A stretch of 64,000 bases of DNA, taken from assembly GCF_009828105.1 (NCBI RefSeq), contig NZ_WTYQ01000001.1:186001-250000 (forward strand), in the 5' to 3' direction. Made by a program: the position numbers and the translations under genes. This document shows, piece after piece, positions 18,575 to 27,495 of the stretch. The stretch is from Altericroceibacterium indicum (lineage in GTDB: Bacteria; Pseudomonadota; Alphaproteobacteria; Sphingomonadales; Sphingomonadaceae). Below the pieces are notes generated by a model. The model was given only the letters and a program-made list of their open reading frames with translations, was not told where the DNA came from and ran no database searches. Within the stretch, counting starts at the first letter, position 1; each line of letters begins with the position of its first letter.

Positions 18575-19726
18575 ATGCGCTCCATTTCCATTCTCGGGGC
18601 GACAGGCTCCATCGGTGCCTCCACGCTCGATCTTATCCGGCGGGAGCGAGACAAATGGCGGGTGGTTGCGCTGACTGCCAACAGCAGTGCGGAAAAGCTC
18701 GCTGAACTGGCGCGTGAATTTGATGCTGAAGTGGCAGTCGTTTCCCAAGAATCGAACCTTGGTGATCTGAGAGCCGCGCTGGGTGATAGCGGGATTGAAG
18801 CGGCTGCTGGCAAGCAGGCTTTATGCGACGCGGCATCCCGTAATGTGGATCTGACCGTGGCCGCGATTGTCGGCTGTGCAGGTCTAGCGCCGACAATGGC
18901 TGCGATCCAGCAGGGGGGCACGATCGCTCTGGCCAATAAGGAAGCGCTGGTTTCTGCAGGCGATGTGATGACCGCAGCGGTCAGACAATATGGCGCGACT
19001 CTGCTTCCGGTTGATTCTGAGCATAATGCGATTTTCCAGTGTCTGCAGGGCAATCGCCTGAGCGATGTTCGCTGGATTACGTTGACCGCCAGCGGCGGCC
19101 CGTTTCGCACCTGGAGCGCCGAGCAGATTGCGCTTGCAACACCAGCACAGGCTGTAGCCCATCCGAATTGGGACATGGGTGCCAAGATCAGTGTCGATAG
19201 CGCGACGATGATGAACAAGGGCCTCGAATTTATCGAGGCGCATCATCTCTTCCCTGTTGGCCTCAATCACTTGCGGATTATTGTTCACCCACAATCCGTG
19301 ATTCATTCCATGGTCGAATATCGTGATGGATCGACACTGGCGCAGCTTGGACCGTCCGATATGCGCGTGCCCATTGCCTCTGCATTGGCATGGCCCCACC
19401 GGATGGATTCACCCTGCAATCCGCTTGATCTTGCCGCAATTGGCGAACTCAGCTTCTTTGCTCCCGATGAGATGCGCTTTCCCGCAACCCGTCTGGCGCG
19501 TGAAGCGGTGAATGCGGGCGGGGCGGCTCCGGCTATGCTCAATGCGGCCAACGAAGTCGCTGTAGCGGCTTTTCTGGCTGGTCAGATAGGGTTCACGCGG
19601 ATTGCGGCATTGGTTGAAGACGTGCTCAACCAAACGGCCCGCACTGCGCCGACAACGCTGGAAGAAGTGCTAGCGCTCGACATGGAAGCCAGAGTACGCG
19701 CTGAACAGATGCTGGAGACTGTCTGA
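18575..19726 (+). CDS. dxr: 1-deoxy-D-xylulose 5-phosphate reductoisomerase
   Basis: Protein of 383 aa. N-terminal NADPH-binding SISILGATGSIGASTLDLI, catalytic-domain LPVDSEHNAIFQCL (metal ligands Asp and Glu), TASGGPFR, HPNWDMGAKISVDSATMMNK and GLEFIEAHHLF are hallmarks. Second enzyme of the MEP isoprenoid pathway, forming 2-C-methyl-D-erythritol 4-phosphate and ultimately feeding UppS in the same operon. It starts 2 bp after cdsA. Confidence 0.97.
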   Translation: MRSISILGATGSIGASTLDLIRRERDKWRVVALTANSSAEKLAELAREFDAEVAVVSQESNLGDLRAALGDSGIEAAAGKQALCDAASRNVDLTVAAIVGCAGLAPTMAAIQQGGTIALANKEALVSAGDVMTAAVRQYGATLLPVDSEHNAIFQCLQGNRLSDVRWITLTASGGPFRTWSAEQIALATPAQAVAHPNWDMGAKISVDSATMMNKGLEFIEAHHLFPVGLNHLRIIVHPQSVIHSMVEYRDGSTLAQLGPSDMRVPIASALAWPHRMDSPCNPLDLAAIGELSFFAPDEMRFPATRLAREAVNAGGAAPAMLNAANEVAVAAFLAGQIGFTRIAALVEDVLNQTARTAPTTLEEVLALDMEARVRAEQMLETV

Positions 19727-19727
19727 A

Positions 19728-20843
19728 GTGATCGATTCGCCGCCTGTATGGATGTGGATTATCGGCTTTTTGCTGGTTCTCGGCCCATTGGTCACCTTGC
19801 ATGAACTGGGTCACTATCTCGTGGGCCGTTTCTTTGGTGTGAAGGCCGATGCTTTTTCGGTTGGCTTTGGCAAGGAACTGGCAGGCTTTACTGACAAGCG
19901 CGGAACACGCTGGAAGCTCTCAGCATTGCCTTTGGGCGGCTATGTGCAATTTGCAGGGGATATGAATCCCGCCAGCCAGCCGAGCGAAGAATGGCTGGCC
20001 TTGCCTGAAGAAGAGAAACGGAAGACCTTTCCGTCCAAACCGCTATGGCAAAAAGCGCTGATCGTCGCGGCTGGCCCGTTTACGAATTTTGCCATTGCTG
20101 TGGTAATCCTCGCGGCGTTCAGTCTGGCCTATGGCAAGATTGAAATCCCACCTGTGATCGCCGCTGTGAGCGAAAATAGCGCGGCTGCCGAAGCAGGTTT
20201 GCAGGCAGGGGACCGCATTGTTTCGGTGGATGGTCGCCCGCTCAACAGCTTTGATGAGCTGAGCGATGTTGTGCTGCCAAATCCAGGGGGTAAGTTAACC
20301 CTCGGTGTGAAGCGCAACGGACGCGATCTCAATTTTGATTTCACCATTCCTACTATCGTCGAGAGGGATCGGTTCGGGAATGAATTCCGGATCGGGCGTC
20401 TTGGTGTGGCGTCAGGCCCGGGTGAAGTTGTCCCTGTAGGTCCGTTCGAAGCGGTTGGCCTGGCGACTGTGAAAACAGTCGACATTATGAAAATGATGGT
20501 CAACGGGATCGGTCAGATCATTACCGGGCGTCGTCCGGTGGATGAATTGGGTGGTCCGCTGAAGATCGCCAAATTCTCTGGTGAACAGCTGAGTCTCGGA
20601 TGGCGGGAGTTTGTATCCTTTGCCGCATTGGTTTCGATTAACTTAGCATTCATTAACCTGCTGCCAATCCCTGCTCTCGACGGTGGGCACCTGGCTTTCT
20701 ACGCGGCTGAGGCCATCCGTCGTAAGCCGGTAGGGCAGCGCAGTCAGGAATGGGCGTTCCGCACCGGCATGGCACTTTTGCTAACGCTGATGTTGTTCGT
20801 CACAATTAACGATGTAATTTCACTGCCGATTTTTAGCAGTTGA
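19728..20843 (+). CDS. rseP: Site-2 membrane zinc metalloprotease RseP
   Basis: 371 aa from GTG 19728, one base after the dxr stop. The first membrane helix contains the zinc site VTLHELGHYLVGRFFGVKAD, a single PDZ domain lies at about 125-205 (AAEAGLQAGDRIVSVDGRPL), and the last helices carry NLLPIPALDGGHLAFY, whose Asp is the third zinc ligand. It performs intramembrane cleavage of anti-sigma factors and signal-peptide remnants in the envelope stress response. Next to bamA, as in most proteobacteria. Confidence 0.95.
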   Translation: MIDSPPVWMWIIGFLLVLGPLVTLHELGHYLVGRFFGVKADAFSVGFGKELAGFTDKRGTRWKLSALPLGGYVQFAGDMNPASQPSEEWLALPEEEKRKTFPSKPLWQKALIVAAGPFTNFAIAVVILAAFSLAYGKIEIPPVIAAVSENSAAAEAGLQAGDRIVSVDGRPLNSFDELSDVVLPNPGGKLTLGVKRNGRDLNFDFTIPTIVERDRFGNEFRIGRLGVASGPGEVVPVGPFEAVGLATVKTVDIMKMMVNGIGQIITGRRPVDELGGPLKIAKFSGEQLSLGWREFVSFAALVSINLAFINLLPIPALDGGHLAFYAAEAIRRKPVGQRSQEWAFRTGMALLLTLMLFVTINDVISLPIFSS

Positions 20844-21038
20844 GTTATAAATTTTAAGGATGGCTGACGCTTCACAATCCCGCGAAACTTATCATGCTTG
20901 CTTGATTGGCTTGCCAGCTTCGGGCACATGGCGGCTGCTCCTGTTTAGGGAAACTCCGCATATGGGGGCATGGTAAAGGGAATGACAGCGTCGGGACGTT
21001 GCGAAACGAGACACGCCGTGTCAGAGATTGGACGGAAT

Positions 21039-23708
21039 ATGAGCCGTAAGGCGAAAACCATTGCAGCCTCGCAATTCGCTGTAGCCCTTATGGGATGCAC
21101 AATGCTGGCCGGTTTACCGGTGGCAGCCTATGCTCAGGATGAGCAGGTCGAAGATACGACTGCCACTTCTAAACCGGATGCCAACCCTGCTGGCGAAACG
21201 ATCCGCTCGCTTACCGTGGTGGGGGCTGAACGGCTCGAACCCGATACGATTCTGAGCTATATCAAGCTGAGAGTTGGCGGAACCTACACGGCTGCGGCAG
21301 CCGACCAGGCGCTGAAAGACCTTTCGGCAACAGAACTCTTTGCAGATTTTTCCATCCGCAATGACAATGGCAATGTTGTGGTCGAGGTGAAAGAAAACCC
21401 GATCATCAACCGGATTGTGCTGGAAGGGAACAAGAAGCTGAAGGATGACAAGATCCTTCCTGAAATTCACCTTGCTGCACGTCAGATATTTACCCGTTCC
21501 AAAGTTCGTGCCGATGTAGCCCGTATTATCGAGCTGTATAAACGGCAGGGACGCTTTGCTGCGACGGTTGACCCCAAGATGGTCATGCTCGACCAGAACC
21601 GCGTGGATATCATCTTCGAAATCACCGAAGGTCCCAAGTCCAAGGTTCGCAAGATCAACATCATCGGGAACGATCATTTTTCTTCAGGTGAACTGAAGGG
21701 GGAGATGGTCACCAAGGAGACGGGGCTGCTGAAGATCTTCAGCTCCAACACCAGCTATGACCCCGATCGTTTGGCTTTTGATCAGCAGAAGCTGCGCCAG
21801 TTTTATCTGACGCAAGGTTACGCTGATTTTCGCGTCGTATCCGCTGTGGCTGAACTGACGCCGGATAAGAAAGACTTCATCATCACCTATGTGGTTGAAG
21901 AAGGCGATCGATACAAATTTGGCGATGTGAAAGTCGATAGCCAGTTGCGCGATTTTGACAGCAATCGACTGACATCCAGCCTGCCGATGCACAAAGGGGA
22001 CTGGTACAACGCAAAGCTCGTGGAAGATACGGTTGAACGCCTGACCGAATCTGCCGGTGCCTATGGCTACGCTTTTGCTGATGTCCGCCCGCAGTTTTCC
22101 CGCGATCGTAAAGATCTGACGATGGGCGTCACCTTCACGATTGCTGAGGCACCGCGTGTGTATGTTCAGCGCATCGACGTGAACGGTAATACGCTGACGC
22201 AGGATAAGGTTGTACGGCGTGAATTCCGCGTGGCTGAGGGCGATGCCTTCAACTCACTGGCGGTGAAACGTTCTACCGCGCGAATCAATTCGCTGGGCTA
22301 CTTCCAGCAGAATTTCGAAGTCACTCAGGTTGAAGGCGATGATCCGGGCAGTATTGTTCTGCAGGCCAATGTCCAGGAACAGCCCACTGGTGAACTGACA
22401 CTTTCCGCTGGCTTTTCCAGCCTTGAAAGCTTCATTCTTTCCGGTTCAATCCGCCAGAAGAACTTCCGCGGCCGTGGTCAGACAGTGGGCCTCAGCGCCA
22501 ATCTGTCGAGCTATTCGCGCAGTGCCTCGGTCAGCTTCAGCGAACCTTATCTGTTTGATAAGAACATCTCGACGAGCATCGATATCTATCGTCGCGATTA
22601 TGACAATGATTATTACAATAACGACAATGCGACCTATTCCAGTTCAACCACTGGTTTCCAGACCCGTGTCGGTGTTCCGCTGACAGAATATCTCTCGGCT
22701 CTTGGGCGTTATACGCTTAACTTCGATGATATTTCGCTCGATAAGAACACGTTTTACAGTACCAATGATAGCGGCGACTTGACATGTAACCCTCTTCTGG
22801 CCGGGCGTTATTTGTGTGAAGCCGTTGGTAAGCGGACCACTTCCATGGTTGGCGCTTCCCTGATTTACAGCAACCTTGATAGCCGCATTCGCCCAACACG
22901 GGGCGAGCGTGCCACGGTCAGTGTCGATTTTGCGGGGCTTGGCGGTGATGTTAAATATGCCCGTATCCGTGGCGATGCCGGGAAATATTGGAACGTCGGT
23001 AGCGGCTTCATCTTCTCTGTCACGGGTGAAGGCGGTTATATCAAAGGTCTGAAGGATCGTGGTGAGGGCGCTAATGACGTTCTGCTGACTGACCGCTTCT
23101 TCCTGGGTGAACCGCAAATGCGTGGTTTTGATATTCGCGGTGTTGGTCCAAGAGTGTTGCGTGTGCCTTATGTCACCGACGACGAAGGCAATAAGCAATT
23201 GGTGGATTATAATTCCAATTCTGTGACGGATGATGCGCTCGGAGGTAACGCTTATTACCTGGCTCGCGCTGAGCTTGAAATTCCGCTTGGTTCCGGCGCT
23301 CGCGAAATGGGTCTTCGCCCTTCGATCTTCCTTGATGCAGGTTCTGTTTTCAGTTTGACCACACCGAATACGGTGGATCGGCCAAATGGCGATTTTATTG
23401 CGACCCGCAATTCTGATGGTGCAGCCTTGTGCCAACAGAAAAATGGTACTGAGACGAACGTTGTTGTTTGCCCGAATAATGGAACTAGCGATCCGCTGCC
23501 TGATGGCGTTACCGCGCTAGGCCGCTCAATCAGCCCCTTTAAGGAGGTCTATGTTGGCAATACGGCGAAGCCACGTGTTGCGATTGGTTTCGGTGTGGAC
23601 TGGAACTCGCCATTCGGCCCGTTCCGTATCAATATCTCTCATCCGCTGCTCAAATATGAAGGTGACGATACGAAAACCTTCTCCTTCAATGTAGGGACAC
23701 AATTCTGA
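21039..23708 (+). CDS. bamA: Outer membrane protein assembly factor BamA
   Basis: 889 aa from ATG 21039, chosen because it gives a clean signal peptide (MSRKAKTIAASQFAVALMGC to AYAQ). Earlier in-frame starts at 20970 and 20982 remain possible. Five POTRA domains (about 50-420; the first is IRSLTVVGAERLEPDTILSY) are followed by the 16-strand Omp85 barrel with FFLGEPQMRGFDIRGVGPR (the lid-lock RGF motif) and a C-terminal Phe (NVGTQF). It folds and inserts outer-membrane beta-barrels. One barrel loop near the C-terminus is long and holds two Cys. The stop overlaps the next ATG (TGATG). Confidence 0.95.
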   Translation: MSRKAKTIAASQFAVALMGCTMLAGLPVAAYAQDEQVEDTTATSKPDANPAGETIRSLTVVGAERLEPDTILSYIKLRVGGTYTAAAADQALKDLSATELFADFSIRNDNGNVVVEVKENPIINRIVLEGNKKLKDDKILPEIHLAARQIFTRSKVRADVARIIELYKRQGRFAATVDPKMVMLDQNRVDIIFEITEGPKSKVRKINIIGNDHFSSGELKGEMVTKETGLLKIFSSNTSYDPDRLAFDQQKLRQFYLTQGYADFRVVSAVAELTPDKKDFIITYVVEEGDRYKFGDVKVDSQLRDFDSNRLTSSLPMHKGDWYNAKLVEDTVERLTESAGAYGYAFADVRPQFSRDRKDLTMGVTFTIAEAPRVYVQRIDVNGNTLTQDKVVRREFRVAEGDAFNSLAVKRSTARINSLGYFQQNFEVTQVEGDDPGSIVLQANVQEQPTGELTLSAGFSSLESFILSGSIRQKNFRGRGQTVGLSANLSSYSRSASVSFSEPYLFDKNISTSIDIYRRDYDNDYYNNDNATYSSSTTGFQTRVGVPLTEYLSALGRYTLNFDDISLDKNTFYSTNDSGDLTCNPLLAGRYLCEAVGKRTTSMVGASLIYSNLDSRIRPTRGERATVSVDFAGLGGDVKYARIRGDAGKYWNVGSGFIFSVTGEGGYIKGLKDRGEGANDVLLTDRFFLGEPQMRGFDIRGVGPRVLRVPYVTDDEGNKQLVDYNSNSVTDDALGGNAYYLARAELEIPLGSGAREMGLRPSIFLDAGSVFSLTTPNTVDRPNGDFIATRNSDGAALCQQKNGTETNVVVCPNNGTSDPLPDGVTALGRSISPFKEVYVGNTAKPRVAIGFGVDWNSPFGPFRINISHPLLKYEGDDTKTFSFNVGTQF

Positions 23709-24388
23709 TGAAAAATCTTCTTAAGCCCGCTTTCGCAGCAGGTATTGCGCTTGCTTCACTGACTGCTCCACTTGCTGTTGCTCCAGCATCCGCGCAGGTC
23801 GCGCAGGGTATTGGTGTGGTCAATCCTGATGCCGTTGTGGTCAATTCGGCTGCTTTCAAAGCGGCTCAGCAGCAGCGCCAGACCACTTACCAGGCTCAGA
23901 TTCAGCAAGCCACGCAGCGCCGTGATCAGATTCAGGCTGAACTGGACCCGTTGATCAAGAAGCTTCAGGCAGACAGTCAGGCAGCCAATGCGAATCAGCA
24001 GGCCTTGCAGCAGCAGGCTGCACAGATTCAGCAGCGTGAGCAGGCTGGACAGCGCGAGTTGCAGCAGATTCTGGCACCTTACTCGCTGTCGCAGGCTTAT
24101 ATTGAAGAGCAGATCAATGATAAGTTGATGGACGCTGTGCAGGCCGCCGCGAAGAAGCGTAAGATGACCCTCATTCTCGATGCGACGAACGGTTCCGTTG
24201 CTTATGCCGAAGCTGCTTATAACATTACGCAGGATTCGGTGAATGAACTCAACACGCTGCTGCCAAGCGTTCAGGTTGTGCCGCCACAGGGTTGGTTGCC
24301 ACGCCAGATGCGCGAACAGCAGGCTCAACAGCAAGCCGCGCAGCAACAGGCGCAGGCTCAGCAACCGGCAGCGACAACAGGCCGCTAG
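23708..24388 (+). CDS. skp: OmpH/Skp-family periplasmic chaperone
   Basis: Protein of 226 aa with a signal peptide ending APASAQ, then a long Gln-rich coiled-coil hairpin (about 55-130, many QQ and AQ) flanked by the beta core (IGVVNPDAVVVNSAAFKAAQ and MTLILDATNGSVAYAE). Skp trimers hold unfolded outer-membrane proteins for BamA. It is longer than enterobacterial Skp because of a Q/A-rich tail of about 30 residues. Translationally coupled to bamA. Confidence 0.9.
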   Translation: MKNLLKPAFAAGIALASLTAPLAVAPASAQVAQGIGVVNPDAVVVNSAAFKAAQQQRQTTYQAQIQQATQRRDQIQAELDPLIKKLQADSQAANANQQALQQQAAQIQQREQAGQRELQQILAPYSLSQAYIEEQINDKLMDAVQAAAKKRKMTLILDATNGSVAYAEAAYNITQDSVNELNTLLPSVQVVPPQGWLPRQMREQQAQQQAAQQQAQAQQPAATTGR

Positions 24389-24429
24389 GGCCTGCTGTGC
24401 AAGCGCTGCCGAGAATCGAATAGAAAGAT

Positions 24430-24906
24430 ATGGGCATGAGTGAAAACACGGGGGCACCCGCCTACGATATTGGCAAGATCCTTCAGGCCTTGCCGCATCG
24501 TTATCCGCTGCTTCTTGTGGACCGGGTGCAGAGTCTGGAAGTGGACAAGGAAATTCACGCCATCAAGGCGGTGAGTTTCAATGAACAATTCTTTCAGGGT
24601 CATTTCCCTGGTCGCCCTATCATGCCGGGTGTGTTGCAGATTGAAGCCTTGGCGCAGTCCGCAGCCATTCTGGCGATTGAAACGTTGGAATTGGCTGGCT
24701 CTGGCAAGCTTGTTTATTTCATGGCGATTGATGGAGCCAAGTTCCGCAATCCTGTGGAACCGGGCTGCCTGCTCGACTTGCGGGTTGGCTTTGTCCAGAA
24801 GCGGGCACGGGTCTGCAAATTCTGGGGCAAGGCCAGCATTGGCGATAAGGTCACCTGTGAAGTAGAATTCACGGCAATGATTGCCGATCCGCCGGCTGAA
24901 GGCTGA
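24430..24906 (+). CDS. fabZ: 3-hydroxyacyl-[acyl-carrier-protein] dehydratase FabZ
   Basis: Protein of 158 aa, hot-dog fold. [13 protein letters not shown], the catalytic His in [20 protein letters not shown] and its Glu (EALAQ), and [16 protein letters not shown] are diagnostic. It dehydrates 3-hydroxyacyl-ACP in fatty-acid elongation. In LPS-making proteobacteria lpxD and lpxA flank this gene; here skp precedes directly and rpmE follows, with no lpx gene. ATG 24436 is an alternative start. Confidence 0.96.
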   Translation: MGMSENTGAPAYDIGKILQALPHRYPLLLVDRVQSLEVDKEIHAIKAVSFNEQFFQGHFPGRPIMPGVLQIEALAQSAAILAIETLELAGSGKLVYFMAIDGAKFRNPVEPGCLLDLRVGFVQKRARVCKFWGKASIGDKVTCEVEFTAMIADPPAEG

Positions 24907-25004
24907 AGACTTGCCAAACAGGCGCGGCGCGTTTAAGTGCCGCGCTTTCTTGAACTATCCGAAGCAGCCGGTCGGTACCGGCGCATCCAGACGGAGCATA
25001 TGCC

Positions 25005-25232
25005 ATGAAGGCTGATTTACACCCCGATTACCACATGATCACGGTCAAGATGACCGATGGCACCGAATTCCAGACGCGCTCCACATGGGGCAGCGAAAAC
25101 GACACGATGACGCTCGAAATCGATCCGACCAGCCACCCGGCTTGGACGGGCGGTACGCAGCGCCTTCAGGAAGGTGGCCGCGTGGCACAGTTCAACAAGC
25201 GTTTTGGTGGTCTTTCGCTCAAGAAGAAGTGA
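25005..25232 (+). CDS. rpmE: 50S ribosomal protein L31
   Basis: Protein of 75 aa. [20 protein letters not shown] and the C-terminal HPAWTGGTQ with [12 protein letters not shown] are L31 hallmarks. It lacks the zinc-binding Cys set of the C+ type, as is normal in many alphaproteobacteria. It has its own terminator 20 bp downstream and no close partner. Confidence 0.96.
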   Translation: MKADLHPDYHMITVKMTDGTEFQTRSTWGSENDTMTLEIDPTSHPAWTGGTQRLQEGGRVAQFNKRFGGLSLKKK

Positions 25233-25252
25233 GTCAGGACTTCATACGTTCC

Positions 25253-25285
25253 AAAAGGGCGGCCTTCGCGGGCCGCCCTTTTTTA
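25253..25285 (+). terminator. Rho-independent terminator of rpmE
   Basis: AAAAGGGCGGCC-TTCGCG-GGCCGCCCTTTT is a near-perfect GC-rich stem followed by further T residues. Confidence 0.92.
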
Positions 25286-25341
25286 TTGCGCGATGTAAAG
25301 TGATGAAGTGACAGTGGGCAATCTGTGAAAGCCCCTCGCAT

Positions 25342-25590
25342 TCATTTTTCAGAGCTGGGCTGATGGCCGTGCTTTGCGTTGGTTGCATCTTGAAGGCTGA
25401 GCAAGGAAGCGTGCAATGCTTCGATTTGCGCTAGACGCTCTTCTTCAGGAGACGTTTCTATAGCGCTCTGCAAACTTTCAACCGCTCGTGCGAGCCAACG
25501 TTGCAAAATCTGATTTTCTTGCTCGAGATTCCTGAGCCGATGCTCAAAATCATTCTCTGACTGGCTCAAAAACGATTCCAATCCCATCAA
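25342..25590 (-). CDS. Small coiled-coil protein, unknown function
   Basis: Protein of 82 aa, acidic and almost entirely helical, with heptad-like spacing (LRNLEQENQILQRWLARAVE, LAQIEALHASLLSLQDA). No signal or membrane segment. It is transcribed divergently from the PAS-HTH regulator across about 240 bp of AT-rich DNA, so it may be that regulator's target. I do not recognise a family; the frame is short and unproven. Confidence 0.4.
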   Translation of the reverse strand: MMGLESFLSQSENDFEHRLRNLEQENQILQRWLARAVESLQSAIETSPEEERLAQIEALHASLLSLQDATNAKHGHQPSSEK

Positions 25591-25831
25591 TTGAAGCCTG
25601 GATTGAAGACAATCTTCTTAAATCCAGGCTTCTCATACGACCCAAATGGCTGAGCATCTGGTTACGCTTTGTGTCTTTATGACATTTTTTAGCGTCTAAA
25701 AAATTCATAATGGTGCATTTTTTATCTGTCAACGGAGCATTATGATCCATCATGGTGCTTTTTTTGAAAAAATGGATGCTTTTGGTTCTTTTTACGCTAT
25801 GGCGGTTGCACGAATAATTTTTGAGGTTTCC

Positions 25832-26500
25832 ATGAGTTGGAACGATATTTCCGATGATTGTCTTGTCCGCTTTTTGAGGGGAATAGCGCGTGTCACATTT
25901 CTGGTTTCGGCCTCAGGATATTCGATAGATATCGATGAATGGACCAAATTAACCGGACAGACCCGTGAGGAAATACGCGGGCTTGGCTGGATCGGCGCTT
26001 TGCACAAAGATGATGCGGCAAGGGCAGAGGCTGCATGGCAAACGGCGATTACACATGGCACATCATATAATACCGATTACCGTATTCGCTGCACTGATGG
26101 AATTTATCGCTGGTTCAATGCCCGTGCCGAACCAGTGTTCAATGAAGATGGCCGAATTATCCATTGGGTTGGTGCGATTCTCGCTATTGCCGGCTCGAAC
26201 CGCTTCAACACCAAAGACATGATTGGCGATAATTTTGAAGATATTCGCCCAGCAGCGCTTCGTGCGGCGCGGGCGATGCTCAATTGGTCGGCTGAGAGGT
26301 TGGCAGAGGAAGCGGGAATTTCACGCTCTACTATTCGCCGTCTGGAGAGCGATCATTCCCATGTATCTGCAAGGCGCAGCAATATTATTCGTATTCTCGA
26401 CGCGTTTCAGGCCGCCGGGTTAATCCTGATCGGAGAGCGTGGAGTGGTGACCGGTGTTTCTGAGGATGCAATGCATCTCAGCGAAGCTTCGCCGGTGTGA
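25832..26500 (+). CDS. PAS-domain transcriptional regulator with C-terminal XRE-type HTH
   Basis: 222 aa from ATG 25832 (GAGG 6 bp upstream); a longer frame starts at 25742. A PAS_3-like domain occupies about 15-125 (YSIDIDEWTKLTGQTREEIR, TDYRIRCTDGIYRWFNARAE, IIHWVGAILAI), followed by a helix-turn-helix with AARAMLNWSAERLAEEAGIS and RSTIRRLESD. That HTH resembles the small XRE regulators of alphaproteobacteria. The PAS may sense a ligand, redox state or light; no flavin Cys is evident. Single-component regulator; targets unknown. The upstream AT-rich gap shared with the divergent coiled-coil gene is a likely operator region. Confidence 0.75.
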   Translation: MSWNDISDDCLVRFLRGIARVTFLVSASGYSIDIDEWTKLTGQTREEIRGLGWIGALHKDDAARAEAAWQTAITHGTSYNTDYRIRCTDGIYRWFNARAEPVFNEDGRIIHWVGAILAIAGSNRFNTKDMIGDNFEDIRPAALRAARAMLNWSAERLAEEAGISRSTIRRLESDHSHVSARRSNIIRILDAFQAAGLILIGERGVVTGVSEDAMHLSEASPV

Positions 26501-26534
26501 GGGGCAGCGTTGTACAACTCAGCTTTTGACTGCC

Positions 26535-27167
26535 TCACCCCCAGGGCTTTTCCCGGTACCATTTGGTGATGACATATTTCAGACCTTTGCGAATCTTCAT
26601 TGCATGATGAAGCGTCGCCGGGTTGAGAGTGCCATCGGGGCGGTGGTTGTTCCAGCACACTAACATGCCGCGTTCAGGCTGGAAGGTCTTCTTGATAACC
26701 TTGAAGCGCGTGCCACCACCGGCTTCCACATTGTTGAGATAGACCATGAAGGTCCATGTTCTCTGTCCGGCAACCGAGCAAAAGCGGTGGAAATCCTCGC
26801 CATTGGGTTCAAAATAATCGGTATGGGCTTTGAATTCCTGCCCTAGTGAGTAGCGTTGTCCTTGAACCGGTTCGCCATGCGCGGGATCAATCGCGTTGAG
26901 TGAGAAGAGCTTATGTTCAAGCTCTTGCACTCTCACATCTGTTTCATCGAGGTCGCATGTTTCGCTGGTTCTGAAATAATCATCGCCATTGGGATCAGCG
27001 ATGGTCGAGGGGCGCCGGTCACGATCAATCATCTCTATCAACGAATCGCATAATTCGTCTGACAGGAAATGAGGTTGAAAGAAGAGTTCGATCCTTGGGG
27101 AGGGGACTCGCCGCACCCCATCCTGTTTCAGGAGAATCTCTGCCGAAGTTTCACCGGGATTCGTCAT
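26535..27167 (-). CDS. 2-oxoglutarate/Fe(II) oxygenase, prolyl 4-hydroxylase-like
   Basis: Protein of 210 aa. The double-stranded beta-helix carries the iron triad HTD (EFKAHTDYFEPN, about 118-120) and a distal His in ATLHHAMKIRKG, with Lys/Arg for 2-oxoglutarate in KGLKYVITKWYRE. WTFMVYLNNVEAGGGTRF is the P4Hc core. Family members hydroxylate prolines of protein substrates; bacterial targets are mostly unknown. It stands alone, convergent with the PAS-HTH gene. Confidence 0.88.
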   Translation of the reverse strand: MTNPGETSAEILLKQDGVRRVPSPRIELFFQPHFLSDELCDSLIEMIDRDRRPSTIADPNGDDYFRTSETCDLDETDVRVQELEHKLFSLNAIDPAHGEPVQGQRYSLGQEFKAHTDYFEPNGEDFHRFCSVAGQRTWTFMVYLNNVEAGGGTRFKVIKKTFQPERGMLVCWNNHRPDGTLNPATLHHAMKIRKGLKYVITKWYREKPWG

Positions 27168-27368
27168 AAAGGGGTGATAATCGGGTCATTGGGCAATTCA
27201 AGCGAAACAGGGTCACGAAATAATCTTGCCGAATTTCGATTTTAGCGACTTTTTGCTTTTCAATTTGCACTTCTTGTGCAAGAGGCGCGTTCCCAAGCCA
27301 ATCGGCTCTTGACCGAGCGGCAATGAAGCCTGACAGCGCGCCTTGTGGCAAGTATGTCAGGTCGATGT

Positions 27369-27446
27369 GGCGACTATAGCTCAGTTGGTTAGAGCGCCGG
27401 TTTGTGGTACCGGAGGTCACGGGTTCGAGCCCCGTTAGTCGCCCCA
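27369..27446 (+). tRNA. tRNA-His (GTG)
   Basis: Counting back from the D stem GCTC gives acceptor GCGACTA paired with TAGTCGC, an extra 5' G (G-1) at 27369 opposite C73, then CCA. The anticodon arm CCGGT-TTGTGGT-ACCGG carries GTG. The canonical G-1:C73 pair is present, unlike the alphaproteobacterial clades that have lost it. The 5' end may be annotated 1 nt later if G-1 is not counted. Confidence 0.95.
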
Positions 27447-27495
27447 CTTTCCTCTGATCTTGTCGCGCTGGATACCCTTTTGGAGTACGCACAAG

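Noticed and set aside
27369-27446. Possible tRNA-His lacking G-1:C73, as in some alphaproteobacteria
   Set aside because: Counting from the D stem shows G at -1 opposite C73, so the canonical identity pair is present.
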